A stretch of DNA of 64,000 nt from an uncultured bacterium. GTDB taxonomy: Bacteria > Cyanobacteriota > Vampirovibrionia > Gastranaerophilales > Gastranaerophilaceae. Below, piece after piece: positions 16,065 to 26,052 of this stretch; positions within the stretch are counted from its first letter, which is position 1, and each line of letters begins with the position of its first letter. The stretch is taken from assembly GCA_900550295.1 (NCBI GenBank), contig URRM01000001.1, forward strand, positions 6,389 through 70,388, written 5' to 3'. A model generated the notes under the pieces. The model was given only the letters and a program-made list of their open reading frames with translations. It ran no database searches and was not told the origin of the DNA. Both the position numbers and the translations under genes were made by a program.

Positions 16065-16625
16065 TTAATCTTCATTTTTACGAGCAACTGCCAAACCTGC
16101 AGGCAAGTCCAAAACCTCCATTTGATATTTTGGATTACCATTGACGGCATCTAAAAATGGTTTTACCTTTTCTGCGTGTGAAGTTACATTGTCAGCACAA
16201 ATTACTGCACCTTTTTTCAAGTGTTTATCTAGCAAATTGAAATATTCAATATATTGAGATTTATTTGCATCAATAAACACAAAATCAATAATTTCGTCTT
16301 CAGGAAGTCGTTCCAAAATACCGATTGCAGAACCTTCTTTTGTTGTAATAACATCCATTACACCACAAGTTTTGAAATTTTCTTCTGCAAGAACTCTTCG
16401 TTTTTCATAAAATTCGATTGTGGTTAAATGTCCGCCTGTTTCTTTCAAAGCTTTTGCAAGCCAAATTCCGGAATAACCATTTGAAGTTCCTATTTCGTAT
16501 GCATTTTGTGCATTACAAATTTTCACAAGCATATTCAAAAAGTTGCCTGTTTCTCTTGCTACATTCCAAAATTCATTTTGTGTTTCTTCTAAGCGTTTAA
16601 ATACTATTTCTGTTGTATCATCCAT
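16065..16625 (-). CDS. SAM-dependent O-methyltransferase (class I, YrrM/CCoAOMT type)
   Basis: 186 aa. The SAM-binding motif is AYEIGTSNGYSGIWLAKAL. FVFIDANKSQY gives the metal-ligand Asp and the conserved Asp-Ala-x-Lys of the caffeoyl-CoA O-methyltransferase-like family, and GAVICADNVTSHAEK gives the second Asp-Asn ligand. Bacterial members methylate catechols or, in the case of TrmR, 5-hydroxyuridine in tRNA. Since a TrhP-like U32 protein lies at 6742, the tRNA wobble uridine is a plausible substrate, though this is inference. It follows the propeller gene's start direction in the same minus-strand run. Confidence 0.8.
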   Translation of the reverse strand: MDDTTEIVFKRLEETQNEFWNVARETGNFLNMLVKICNAQNAYEIGTSNGYSGIWLAKALKETGGHLTTIEFYEKRRVLAEENFKTCGVMDVITTKEGSAIGILERLPEDEIIDFVFIDANKSQYIEYFNLLDKHLKKGAVICADNVTSHAEKVKPFLDAVNGNPKYQMEVLDLPAGLAVARKNED

Positions 16626-16627
16626 AA

Positions 16628-18070
16628 TTAATTTATTTTTTTCACCTTGTTTGTAATTACCAATTCACTAACCGGAATATCTATCGGTAATGTCTTTATA
16701 ACTTGTTTTCTATCCAAATTCAACACTGAATATTTTCCGGCTTTTGCATCAGAAATTATTGCAAGATTTGAGTTTGGCACTTTATACATTTTTGTAGAAA
16801 ATCCGTTTGTGTTTAATTTTATTGTTGCAGTAATTTTATCGGTTTGAGTATTCAAAACTTGTACTGTACTGTTTTCTGCACTTAAGATATATAGGTTATT
16901 GAAATAAACCAACATATCCACAGGTTTTGGAGAAACTTCCAACTCGTCTGCAAGTGTCATTGTTGCATAATCAACGATTGCAATTCTGTTTTTAGTTCTA
17001 CTTGCTAAATAAATTTTGTTTTGTGAGTACGCAATTGAAGAAACGTTAGGGAAAATACCAACTTCTTTTATTGTGTAATCGTTATCTAATTCAACACACC
17101 AGACATCATTTGTTAGTTTGTCAACATAAATTAATTTTGTTGATTTGTCAGCAAGTGTCAATTTTGTACATCTGCCGTTTACTTGAATTTTTTGTTTAGT
17201 TTGCATTTTATCTAAATCTATCACGTAAATAGAAGATATATTTGGAGCTGAAACATAAGCCAATCTGTTAATTTCATCAATAACAATTTCTTCCGGTTGA
17301 GCATCAAATTCAAAACATTTAATTACAGCCTCATCTGCTAATGAAATTACATTCATTGCATTAAAATCAAATGTTGTAACCATTAAAAATCTGTTTTGAT
17401 ATGCTTTCATATCAATCGGAATAGAGTTTAAGCTTAGCGCATATTCCGGTCTTGCACCTCCTGATGGTAAAACATGAACATTTTTTGAATGGCATGTTAT
17501 TACATACATATTTTTATTTCTTAATTGTGGAACTGTTGTAACTAAATCTTTTTTAACCTCTGTATGAACAGTTTTTTCTTCTACCGGTTTTGTGTATTCA
17601 GATTTAACTTTTAACACATCTTGCTCTGTTGTAATTCGCAATCCGCCAATAATACCCTTGATATTTTCAGGCACTACCAAATTTTTTGGAACCAACAAGT
17701 CTTGAGGTAACAAACCTGTTTTAACTTCTAAAAATGGATCACTTTGGTATAAAACTGATTTTTTTCCGTCTTTTTCTATAATTTTCAATAAAACAAAATC
17801 ATTGTTTAAAATAAGAATATCAGGCATATCCTTTAAGGTTTTATTTGCAGGTACTGATTTTTTTACCGAAATTGTAGCCGGTTTTAAAATCTTCGCGGGG
17901 AATAATGGTAAATATAAATTATCTCTTATTGTAATCAAACCATCAAACCTAATATCTGCAGAAGGTTGTTCTTTTTTAATATAGTTAACAACTTCTGTCG
18001 GTAAAGTTGCCGCAGAAGCAGACATAGCTCCTACAAACATAACTATAAGAGTTATAATCAGTTTACGCAT
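16628..18070 (-). CDS. Exported YncE-like beta-propeller protein
   Basis: 480 aa with signal peptide MRKLIITLIVMFVGAMSASA. The N-terminal ~165 residues are a separate, unrecognised domain. The remainder shows YVTN/NHL-like blades of about 40 residues, each with a pattern like VYVDKLTNDVWCVELD, IYLASRTKNRIAIVD and LYILSAENSTVQVLN. Such propellers bind proteins or ligands in the periplasm; the function is unknown. It overlaps the dnaJ stop by one base (TAATG) and is followed 2 bp later by the methyltransferase gene, so it is likely read from the heat-shock unit. Confidence 0.72.
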   Translation of the reverse strand: MRKLIITLIVMFVGAMSASAATLPTEVVNYIKKEQPSADIRFDGLITIRDNLYLPLFPAKILKPATISVKKSVPANKTLKDMPDILILNNDFVLLKIIEKDGKKSVLYQSDPFLEVKTGLLPQDLLVPKNLVVPENIKGIIGGLRITTEQDVLKVKSEYTKPVEEKTVHTEVKKDLVTTVPQLRNKNMYVITCHSKNVHVLPSGGARPEYALSLNSIPIDMKAYQNRFLMVTTFDFNAMNVISLADEAVIKCFEFDAQPEEIVIDEINRLAYVSAPNISSIYVIDLDKMQTKQKIQVNGRCTKLTLADKSTKLIYVDKLTNDVWCVELDNDYTIKEVGIFPNVSSIAYSQNKIYLASRTKNRIAIVDYATMTLADELEVSPKPVDMLVYFNNLYILSAENSTVQVLNTQTDKITATIKLNTNGFSTKMYKVPNSNLAIISDAKAGKYSVLNLDRKQVIKTLPIDIPVSELVITNKVKKIN

Positions 18071-19191
18071 TATTGGAATACCCCTTTTACTTTTTCTTTC
18101 AATGTGTCTTGAGCTTTTTTGCCTGTATTTATTTCATACAAACGTTTATACAAACTTCTTTCTTCATCAGTAAGTTTTGTAGGAACTTTAACATTTACAA
18201 CTAAAATGTGGTCGCCTCTATGAGTTGGTTTTTGAATATGAGGTACACCTGCACCTTTAATCTTAATCAAGTTACCGCTTTGAATACCGGCTTGGACCTG
18301 AACTTTTTTATATCCATCAACAGTTTTAACTGTAACTTCATCGCCCAATGCTGCTTGAGCAGGAGATATTTCTAATTGAGTAATAATATTTATACCATCT
18401 CTGTTAAAATGTTCAGAAGGTTTTACACGTAAAACGACATATAAATCACCTGCCGGACCGCCATTTATACCACAATCACCTTCATCTGCTAAGCGCATTT
18501 TTGACATATTGTCTACACCTGCCGGAATTTTAACTTCCAATGTCTTTTCAACTTCTACTCTACCCTTACCGTGGCATATTTCACAAGGTTCTTCAATTTT
18601 TTTACCTGTTCCACGACAATCTGGACACGCTGTTACTTGAGTAAAGTGTCCCAAAATTGTTTGAGTCGTTTGTTGAATTTTACCGGAACCTCCACAAGTA
18701 GGACAAATTTTAGGTGTTGTACCCGCTTTTGCACCACTTCCGTTACAATCCTTACATACTTCAAGATGGTCAATTTTTATTTCTTTTTTGCAACCAAATA
18801 CAGCCTCTTCAAATTCAAGTTCTACATCTACACGTAAATCTTCACCTTGACGAGGAGCATTAGGATCTGCTTGACGTTGAGAAAATCCACCAAAACCGTC
18901 AAAGAATGATGCAAAAATATCGTTCAAGTCACCGAAACCACCAGCAAAAGGACCGCCAGTATCAAAACCGGCATTCTTTAATCCGTCTTCACCAAATCTG
19001 TCATAAGTCGCACGTTTATCATCATCCATCAATGTTTCGTACGCTTTACCGATTTCTTTAAATTTATCCTCTGCATCAGGTGCTTTATTTACATCCGGAT
19101 GATATTTACGAGCCATTTTTCTAAAAGCGCTTTTAATTTCATCTTTTGTGGCGTTTCTATCAACACCTAGTGTTTCATAATAATCTGCCAT
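18070..19191 (-). CDS. dnaJ: Chaperone DnaJ
   Basis: 373 aa, full length. The J domain has HPDV (residues 32-35 region), then a Gly/Phe-rich stretch (GFDTGGPFAGGFGDLND). Four zinc-binding repeats follow (CKDCNGSG, CPTCGGSG, CPDCRGTG, CEICHGKG), then the substrate-binding C-terminal domains. It stimulates the DnaK ATPase; dnaK itself is not in the window. It lies 73 bp downstream of grpE with a terminator-like hairpin in between, which could lower DnaJ relative to GrpE. Confidence 0.96.
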   Translation of the reverse strand: MADYYETLGVDRNATKDEIKSAFRKMARKYHPDVNKAPDAEDKFKEIGKAYETLMDDDKRATYDRFGEDGLKNAGFDTGGPFAGGFGDLNDIFASFFDGFGGFSQRQADPNAPRQGEDLRVDVELEFEEAVFGCKKEIKIDHLEVCKDCNGSGAKAGTTPKICPTCGGSGKIQQTTQTILGHFTQVTACPDCRGTGKKIEEPCEICHGKGRVEVEKTLEVKIPAGVDNMSKMRLADEGDCGINGGPAGDLYVVLRVKPSEHFNRDGINIITQLEISPAQAALGDEVTVKTVDGYKKVQVQAGIQSGNLIKIKGAGVPHIQKPTHRGDHILVVNVKVPTKLTDEERSLYKRLYEINTGKKAQDTLKEKVKGVFQ

Positions 19192-19223
19192 TCTTAACTA
19201 ATTAACCTTTCCAACTTGTGGTT

Positions 19224-19253
19224 TGAAAAATGCCGTGCATAAATCACGGCATT
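19224..19253 (-). terminator. Terminator-like hairpin between grpE and dnaJ
   Basis: On the minus strand, AATGCCGTG, a 7-nt loop and CACGGCATT are followed by TTTTTC. It lies after the grpE stop and 33 bp before the dnaJ ATG. It could be a partial terminator or a processing site. Confidence 0.65.
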
Positions 19254-19264
19254 AATTTTCATAT

Positions 19265-19843
19265 CTATTCTGCTGAAGCTACATTTACCAATGAAGCTCT
19301 TAAAACTTTATCACCAATTTTGTAACCTTTTTGAAGTTCATTAATAATTGTTCCTTCCGGATGTTCGCTTGTTGGTGTTTGCATTACAGCTTCATGGAAA
19401 TTAGGATCAAATTCTTTTCCCTCTGTTTCAATAACTTCTAAACCTAATTTTGTCAAAGTGTCTTTCATTTGTTTTAAAACTAAATTAAAACTTTCTTTAA
19501 CTTTTTGACAATCTTCTACATTTTCAACTGCTTTTTGACCTCTGTCGAAGTTATCTAAAACTTCAATAAGTTGTTTCAATGTATTTTCTGCGCCATATTT
19601 TAACAAATTTTCACGTTCTTGAGCTTGACGTTTTCTAAAGTTGTCAAAATCTGCAGCAAGTCTGATATATTTGCTGTTTAATTCCTCATATTTTGCTTGA
19701 AGTTCGTTATCTTTTGAAACCTCTTTAGTTTCTGTTTGTTCTGTTTCTTTGTTTTCTTCTGCTTTTGCAGTATTATCTAAATCCATATCTTTGTTGAATG
19801 GATTTGATTCTGTTGTTTCTTCATGTTTTTTCTTATGTGACAT
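19265..19843 (-). CDS. grpE: Nucleotide exchange factor GrpE
   Basis: 192 aa from the chosen ATG (19843). AGGCGGG lies 4-5 nt before it, and the longer frame beginning at 19873 lacks a site. An acidic, low-complexity N-terminus (about 1-60) precedes the long coiled-coil (YEELNSKYIRLAADFDNFRKR, shown here only as the RLAADFDNFRKR signature). The C-terminal beta domain has FDPNFHEAV and GYKIGDKVLRASLV. GrpE releases ADP from DnaK. It is the first gene of the grpE-dnaJ-propeller-methyltransferase run. No CIRCE operator was found upstream. Confidence 0.94.
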   Translation of the reverse strand: MSHKKKHEETTESNPFNKDMDLDNTAKAEENKETEQTETKEVSKDNELQAKYEELNSKYIRLAADFDNFRKRQAQERENLLKYGAENTLKQLIEVLDNFDRGQKAVENVEDCQKVKESFNLVLKQMKDTLTKLGLEVIETEGKEFDPNFHEAVMQTPTSEHPEGTIINELQKGYKIGDKVLRASLVNVASAE

Positions 19844-19993
19844 TTTACCCGCCTTCATAAAATTATTATACAACTTTAATTATATGCTATCAATCAAGAT
19901 AAACAATGAATATTTATTATTTTTTAATAATTCCTAAATAATTTATACAAAATATTATGGAAATATTAATTTTTCATTAACAAATCACTTTAT

Positions 19994-20022
19994 TTGAATT
20001 TTTTGAAGTATAAATGTATTAT
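19994..20022 (+). promoter_or_regulatory. Promoter of groES-groEL
   Basis: TTGAAT (19994-19999), a 17-bp spacer and TATTAT (20017-20022), then a ~30-nt leader with AGGAGG (20044-20049) before groES. No CIRCE inverted repeat (TTAGCACTC...GAGTGCTAA) is present, so control by HrcA is not supported. Confidence 0.5.
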
Positions 20023-20057
20023 TAAAAGTCTAAATATATAAACTAGGAGGCATAAAA

Positions 20058-20345
20058 ATGAAAATTAGACCAATCGGTGACAGAATTGTAATCAAAGTTA
20101 TTGAAGATACAGCACAAACAGAAGGTGGAATCTTTATTCCTGACAGTGCAAAAGAAAAACCTCAAAAGGGTGAAGTTGTAGCAGTAGGCGAAGGCAAAAC
20201 TTTAGATAGCGGTGAAAAAGCTCCTGTATCAGTTAAAGTTGGCGAAACTATTATTTATGAAAAATACGCTGGCAGAGATATTAAAATTGACGGCGAAACA
20301 TTAAAAATCTTATCAACTTCAGATGTTTTAGGTGTACTTGAATAG
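20058..20345 (+). CDS. groES: Co-chaperonin GroES
   Basis: 95 aa, normal length. It starts KIRPIGDRIVIKV, the mobile loop region reads TEGGIFIPDSAKEKPQKG, and the end is SDVLGVLE, all diagnostic. It forms the heptameric lid of GroEL. TAGGAGG lies 8 nt before the ATG. groEL follows after 65 bp. Confidence 0.97.
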   Translation: MKIRPIGDRIVIKVIEDTAQTEGGIFIPDSAKEKPQKGEVVAVGEGKTLDSGEKAPVSVKVGETIIYEKYAGRDIKIDGETLKILSTSDVLGVLE

Positions 20346-20407
20346 TTACCTTGCAGTCTTAACGACTTAAAATAAAAGTTATTACATTATTTATAAAGGA
20401 AAAATGA

Positions 20408-22063
<1,656 letters not shown>

Positions 22064-22087
22064 TAGTTCATACGAACATAAAATTCC

Positions 22088-22121
22088 AAAAAAGGCGGTG
22101 ATTTTATCACCGCCTTTTTAG
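22088..22121. terminator. Bidirectional terminator after groEL
   Basis: Stem GGCGGTGA / TCACCGCC with a TTTA loop, A-run before and T-run after. It serves groEL (+) and the convergent L,D-transpeptidase gene (-). Confidence 0.92.
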
Positions 22122-22133
22122 TATTAATTATTT

Positions 22134-22790
22134 TTATTTTTGAATTAAAACATAAGATCCAGGTTTTACTTCTTTTGATAATTGAACAATAACGTCATTA
22201 TCCATTCTCATACAACCATGAGAAGCGTAAGTGCCAATACTTGCAGGGTTATTGTTACCATGAATAAATTCACCATTTGAGCCTAAATCTTTACCTGTTT
22301 TTGGGTCAATTGTTGTTAAAATTAAGATTTTTGGACCATAAGCCTTTGGACTTTTACGTCTTTTTGTACCCGCAGGTGCTTCTGTGTATGGATAAGTTTC
22401 AATGTGAGAAACCTTTCTCAAACCAGTGCTTGTCGGTGAAGTCTTTTTACCTGAGGCAACTTGATAAACTTCAAAGGCTTTTCCATCCTTATCATATCTA
22501 TATAATCTGTTTTCACTCAAATCAACTACGATTGGGGCATTTTGTTTCTTACCCGCAACTTCAATTTGTGGTGATGGAGCTTTTGCTAAAATTGCCTTAT
22601 CGTGTTTATCTATTCTTTTTAGTGGTGTTTGTGCGGTTTGTTGAACTGACAAACCTTCCATTTCACTCATTGCATCAGCTTGTGTTTGAGAAGCTGAAAA
22701 AATACTACTAGCTTCCGACTGCTGACTCTTTGTTGCACCAACATTTTGAGTCATATTCGTATTAAAAGAAATTTCATTAACTTTAACCAT
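22134..22790 (-). CDS. L,D-transpeptidase (YkuD) without a signal peptide
   Basis: 218 aa. The YkuD catalytic domain occupies about 80-218: PIVVDLSENRLYRY opens it, EFIHGNNN and SHGCMRMDN carry the conserved His and the nucleophile Cys193. These enzymes make 3-3 peptidoglycan cross-links or attach proteins in the periplasm. The N-terminus (MVKVNEISFNTNMTQN, then a Ser/Gln-rich stretch) has no hydrophobic segment, which is odd for an enzyme that must leave the cytoplasm. AAAGGAGA before the ATG makes a missed upstream signal unlikely. How it is exported is unknown. Confidence 0.85.
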   Translation of the reverse strand: MVKVNEISFNTNMTQNVGATKSQQSEASSIFSASQTQADAMSEMEGLSVQQTAQTPLKRIDKHDKAILAKAPSPQIEVAGKKQNAPIVVDLSENRLYRYDKDGKAFEVYQVASGKKTSPTSTGLRKVSHIETYPYTEAPAGTKRRKSPKAYGPKILILTTIDPKTGKDLGSNGEFIHGNNNPASIGTYASHGCMRMDNDVIVQLSKEVKPGSYVLIQK

Positions 22791-22893
22791 AAATTTCTCC
22801 TTTCAATTTTCTATTATCATTGTAGCATAAATTTTAAAAAATAAGTAATTAATCTTTTTTTTGTTATAATTTCTTTAGAAACGAGGAAGAAAT

Positions 22894-23886
22894 ATGAAAA
22901 ACATTTTAGTTATAAATTTTGGCGGAATCGGTGATGAAATTTTATTTTTACCAACATTAATTTCATTAAAAAAAGCATTTTCTGAGTCAAAAATTACACT
23001 TTGCCTAGAACCAAGAAGCAAGGGCATCAAAGATTTGACTGACACTATTGATGATTTAATTTTAATTAATCCAAAAGGTAAAAACAAATATACAGAAATG
23101 CTAAAACTTTTACTAAAAGCTCGTTTTGGCAAATTTGACACTGTAATTTCTGCAGGGGGCAACAAACTTATAAGTATTTTATTGTTCTTAACAGGCATTA
23201 AAAAACGCTATGGCTACAATACAGGTAAATTAAGCGAAAAACTTTTGACAAAAGCCGTACCTTTGAATAAGCAACAATATGCCTCTTTGATGTATCACGA
23301 TTTAATTCGTGACATTACAGACATTAGAACAGATATTCCTGAAATCACATTAGAAAAAGGCGAAAAAATTCCAAATTCAGTACTTATCCACCCCGGAGTA
23401 AGTAAATTAAGCGTTCAAAAAAATATGATTAAAACAATAACTCCGGAAATTTGGGCAGATGTAATTAAACTTTTATTAGATAACGGCAAACACGTTACAT
23501 TGACCGGTGGTCCGGATGACAAAGAGGTTGTAGACAAAATTTTATCTATAATTGAACCGTTAAACAATCCAAATTTTGAAAATTATTATGGAAAAACAAA
23601 AAATCTAATGGATTTAGCTAAACTTATAACAAAATACGAAAAATTTGTATGTTCAGATTCAGCACCACTACACATTGGAGTAGGCACAAAAACCAGAACT
23701 TACGCTATTTTTGGTTCTACTGACGACAAAAAATTAATTCCACAAGCAGATTTTGTTACAGCATTGAAAACAAATGATGATTGTCCAATTAAACCTTGTT
23801 TATGGGATCACAGACAAACAACTTGTGAAAAATTGTCATGCTTAAAGTTCAAAGCCGAAGACATTGCCAGTGAAATTTTAAAGTAG
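22894..23886 (+). CDS. Glycosyltransferase family 9 (heptosyltransferase-like)
   Basis: 330 aa. The N-terminus NILVINFGGIGDEILFLPTL is the GT9 signature (R/NxxxGIGD). The C-terminal half has HPGVSKLSVQKNM, VTLTGGPDDKEVV and SDSAPLHIGVGT, where the GG and the S/D-x-x-x-x-H nucleotide-sugar contacts lie. The DCPIKPCLWDHRQTTCEK segment resembles the Cys-rich C-terminal insert of heptosyltransferases. It probably adds a sugar to lipopolysaccharide at the inner membrane. GAGGAAG upstream supports the start. Single gene. Confidence 0.85.
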   Translation: MKNILVINFGGIGDEILFLPTLISLKKAFSESKITLCLEPRSKGIKDLTDTIDDLILINPKGKNKYTEMLKLLLKARFGKFDTVISAGGNKLISILLFLTGIKKRYGYNTGKLSEKLLTKAVPLNKQQYASLMYHDLIRDITDIRTDIPEITLEKGEKIPNSVLIHPGVSKLSVQKNMIKTITPEIWADVIKLLLDNGKHVTLTGGPDDKEVVDKILSIIEPLNNPNFENYYGKTKNLMDLAKLITKYEKFVCSDSAPLHIGVGTKTRTYAIFGSTDDKKLIPQADFVTALKTNDDCPIKPCLWDHRQTTCEKLSCLKFKAEDIASEILK

Positions 23887-24053
23887 AAGTTAACAAAACT
23901 TAACAGTAAAAATGCCGTTTTTTCATGGTTTTCAGTAGTTTCAAGGCTCAAAATGGGCAAGGATAGAAAAACTGGTATTTTTGTGATATGCTATTATTTG
24001 CAAGCGTGTAGTTTGCTTTAGAGTACACAATAACAAAGAAGGAATTAAAGATT

Positions 24054-25742
24054 ATGTCATTACCATCAGTTGCATACTTGTCAATGGAAATTGCATTAGA
24101 CCAATCTTTAAACACATATTCCGGTGGTTTAGGTTTCTTAGCTGGTTCTCACATGTTATCAGCAGGTTACTTACAAATGCCAATGGTTGGTGTTACAATG
24201 CTTTGGTCTTATGGTTATTATGACCAACGTATTGGCGAAAATGGACAAGTAGAAGTTTCTTACATCAGAAAATACTATGATTATTTAACAGATTTAGGTG
24301 TTCAAGTAGAAGTTGACACATTTGGAGAAAAAGTTAAAGTTAAAGCTTACAGAGTAGAACCTGAATTATTCGGTTCTTGTCCTGTATACTTATTAACAAC
24401 TGATATCGATGGTAACAGTGATTGGGCTAGAAGCATTTCTCACAGATTATATGACGGAAATGAAAAAATCAGAATCGCTCAAGAAACTGTATTAGGTATC
24501 GGTGGTATCAAAATTTTACAAGCAATGAGATACAAGTTTGATGTTATCCACATGAACGAAGGTCACGCATTGCCGGCTGCATTCGAATTATTAAGACAAT
24601 TCAAAGGTGATTTGGAAGAAGTTAAGAAAAGAACAGTATTCACAACTCACACTCCTGTAGCAGCAGGTAACGAAGTTCACTGGGTTGACACATTGATGGA
24701 AGGCGGATTCTTCGCTGGTACTTCAAGAGAAAAGGCTATCGAACTTGGTGGTGAAAACTTCTCTCTAACCGTTGCAGCTTTAAGAATGAGCCGTATCGCA
24801 AATGCCGTATCACAATTACACGGTCTTGTTTCAAACAAAATGTGGGATTGGGTTGAAGGCAGATGCCCTATCCGTGCTATTACAAACGCTGTAAACTTAC
24901 ACTATTGGCAAGATAAGAGAATGAATGGCGACAAATCATTCGAAGAATTGTTAGCAGCAAAACACGAAATGAAAAAAGAATTGTTTAAATACATCGCTAA
25001 CAAAGCAGGTAAAAGATTCGATCCTGATGTATTAACAATCACTTGGGCAAGAAGATTTGCTGACTACAAACGTGCTTGGTTAATCTTAATGGATAAAGAC
25101 CGCATTACAAAATTGTTAGATAACAACAAATTACAATTAATCTTCGCTGGTAAATTCCACCCAGATGATGTTATGGGTAAAGAAATGTTCAACAAATTGT
25201 TAAACCGTTCTCATTCAATGAAGAACATGGTTGTATTACCGGGTTATGAATTACAATTAAGCGGTATGTTGAAACGTGGTTCAGATATTTGGTTGAACAC
25301 ACCATTAAGACCATTCGAAGCTTCAGGTACTTCAGGTATGAGTGCTAACGCTAACGGCGCTTTACACTTATCAACATACGATGGTTGGACAGTTGAAGGT
25401 ACATTCAATGGCGTAAACGGTTACACAATCGAATACGAAGGACTAGACGATGAAATTCCTTGGGAAGAACGTCATTGGAAAGATCACGAATACATGATGA
25501 ATGTAATCGAAAAAGAAATCATTCCAACATACTACCATAACAAAGAAGAATGGGCTCGTATGATGCGTCAAGCAATCAGAACAGCTGAAGCTTACTTCAA
25601 TTCTGACCGTATGGTAATTGAATACTACAACAGAATTTATCGCTCTATCGCTCACGATACAGAAGGCGCAGGAAAAGATAAAGCTGATGTTAATTTAACA
25701 AGACCAACATTTGATGCTTGGACATTCGCTAACATCAAATAG
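24054..25742 (+). CDS. Alpha-glucan phosphorylase homologue (GT35) with Ser in place of the PLP lysine
   Basis: 562 aa, GT35 short type. It has NTYSGGLGFLAG near the start, HMNEGHALPA, FTTHTPVAAGNEVH, LHGLVSNKMW, RFADYKRAWL and LNTPLRPFEASGTSGMS. In known phosphorylases the last motif continues GMK, with the lysine holding pyridoxal phosphate. Here codon 25341-25343 is AGT, giving Ser430. The family's LAGDHLKSA also reads LAGSHMLSA. Phosphorolysis by the usual mechanism is therefore unlikely; a synthase-like or regulatory role is inference. GAAGGAATT precedes the ATG, an extended -10 TGCTATTAT lies at 23989-23997, and codon bias suggests strong expression. Confidence 0.8.
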   Translation: MSLPSVAYLSMEIALDQSLNTYSGGLGFLAGSHMLSAGYLQMPMVGVTMLWSYGYYDQRIGENGQVEVSYIRKYYDYLTDLGVQVEVDTFGEKVKVKAYRVEPELFGSCPVYLLTTDIDGNSDWARSISHRLYDGNEKIRIAQETVLGIGGIKILQAMRYKFDVIHMNEGHALPAAFELLRQFKGDLEEVKKRTVFTTHTPVAAGNEVHWVDTLMEGGFFAGTSREKAIELGGENFSLTVAALRMSRIANAVSQLHGLVSNKMWDWVEGRCPIRAITNAVNLHYWQDKRMNGDKSFEELLAAKHEMKKELFKYIANKAGKRFDPDVLTITWARRFADYKRAWLILMDKDRITKLLDNNKLQLIFAGKFHPDDVMGKEMFNKLLNRSHSMKNMVVLPGYELQLSGMLKRGSDIWLNTPLRPFEASGTSGMSANANGALHLSTYDGWTVEGTFNGVNGYTIEYEGLDDEIPWEERHWKDHEYMMNVIEKEIIPTYYHNKEEWARMMRQAIRTAEAYFNSDRMVIEYYNRIYRSIAHDTEGAGKDKADVNLTRPTFDAWTFANIK

Positions 25743-25761
25743 TTGATAAAAGTCTAACTAG

Positions 25762-25792
25762 AAAACGGAGTTTGCAAAAACTCCGTTTTTTT
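25762..25792 (+). terminator. Rho-independent terminator of the phosphorylase homologue
   Basis: Stem ACGGAGTTT / AAACTCCGT with a GCAA-type loop and seven T residues. Confidence 0.9.
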
Positions 25793-26052
25793 ATAAGTAC
25801 ATTGAAAATTTAATAGGGGTAACTTTCAAACTCCCACCAACACATACAATTAACGAAGAAATTAGCTGGAAAGGGAGCAATATAAAGAAATTTCAGATAA
25901 TAAAAACCGCTATCAAAGTGCTGATAACTGTTTTACAATTTATCTTATTTTTTTACAAGGAAACAAAACATTATTTGAAAACTTGCACTTCTTGGGCAAT
26001 GTCCCCTATATTTTTATTATAACATATTTTACAAAAATTTTATGAGGTAGCA
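25793..26052. other. Intergenic, no gene seen
   Basis: About 260 bp (310 from stop to next start) ahead of comM. Apart from GAGGT just before the comM ATG and a TTATAAC element near 26021, I see no gene, tRNA or repeat in it. Confidence 0.5.

Noticed and set aside
19874..20057. CIRCE heat-shock operator before groES
   Set aside because: No TTAGCACTC-type inverted repeat is present; only a plain promoter is seen.
25793..26052. tRNA or riboswitch before comM
   Set aside because: No cloverleaf, CCA-bearing stem or known aptamer pattern could be folded by eye.
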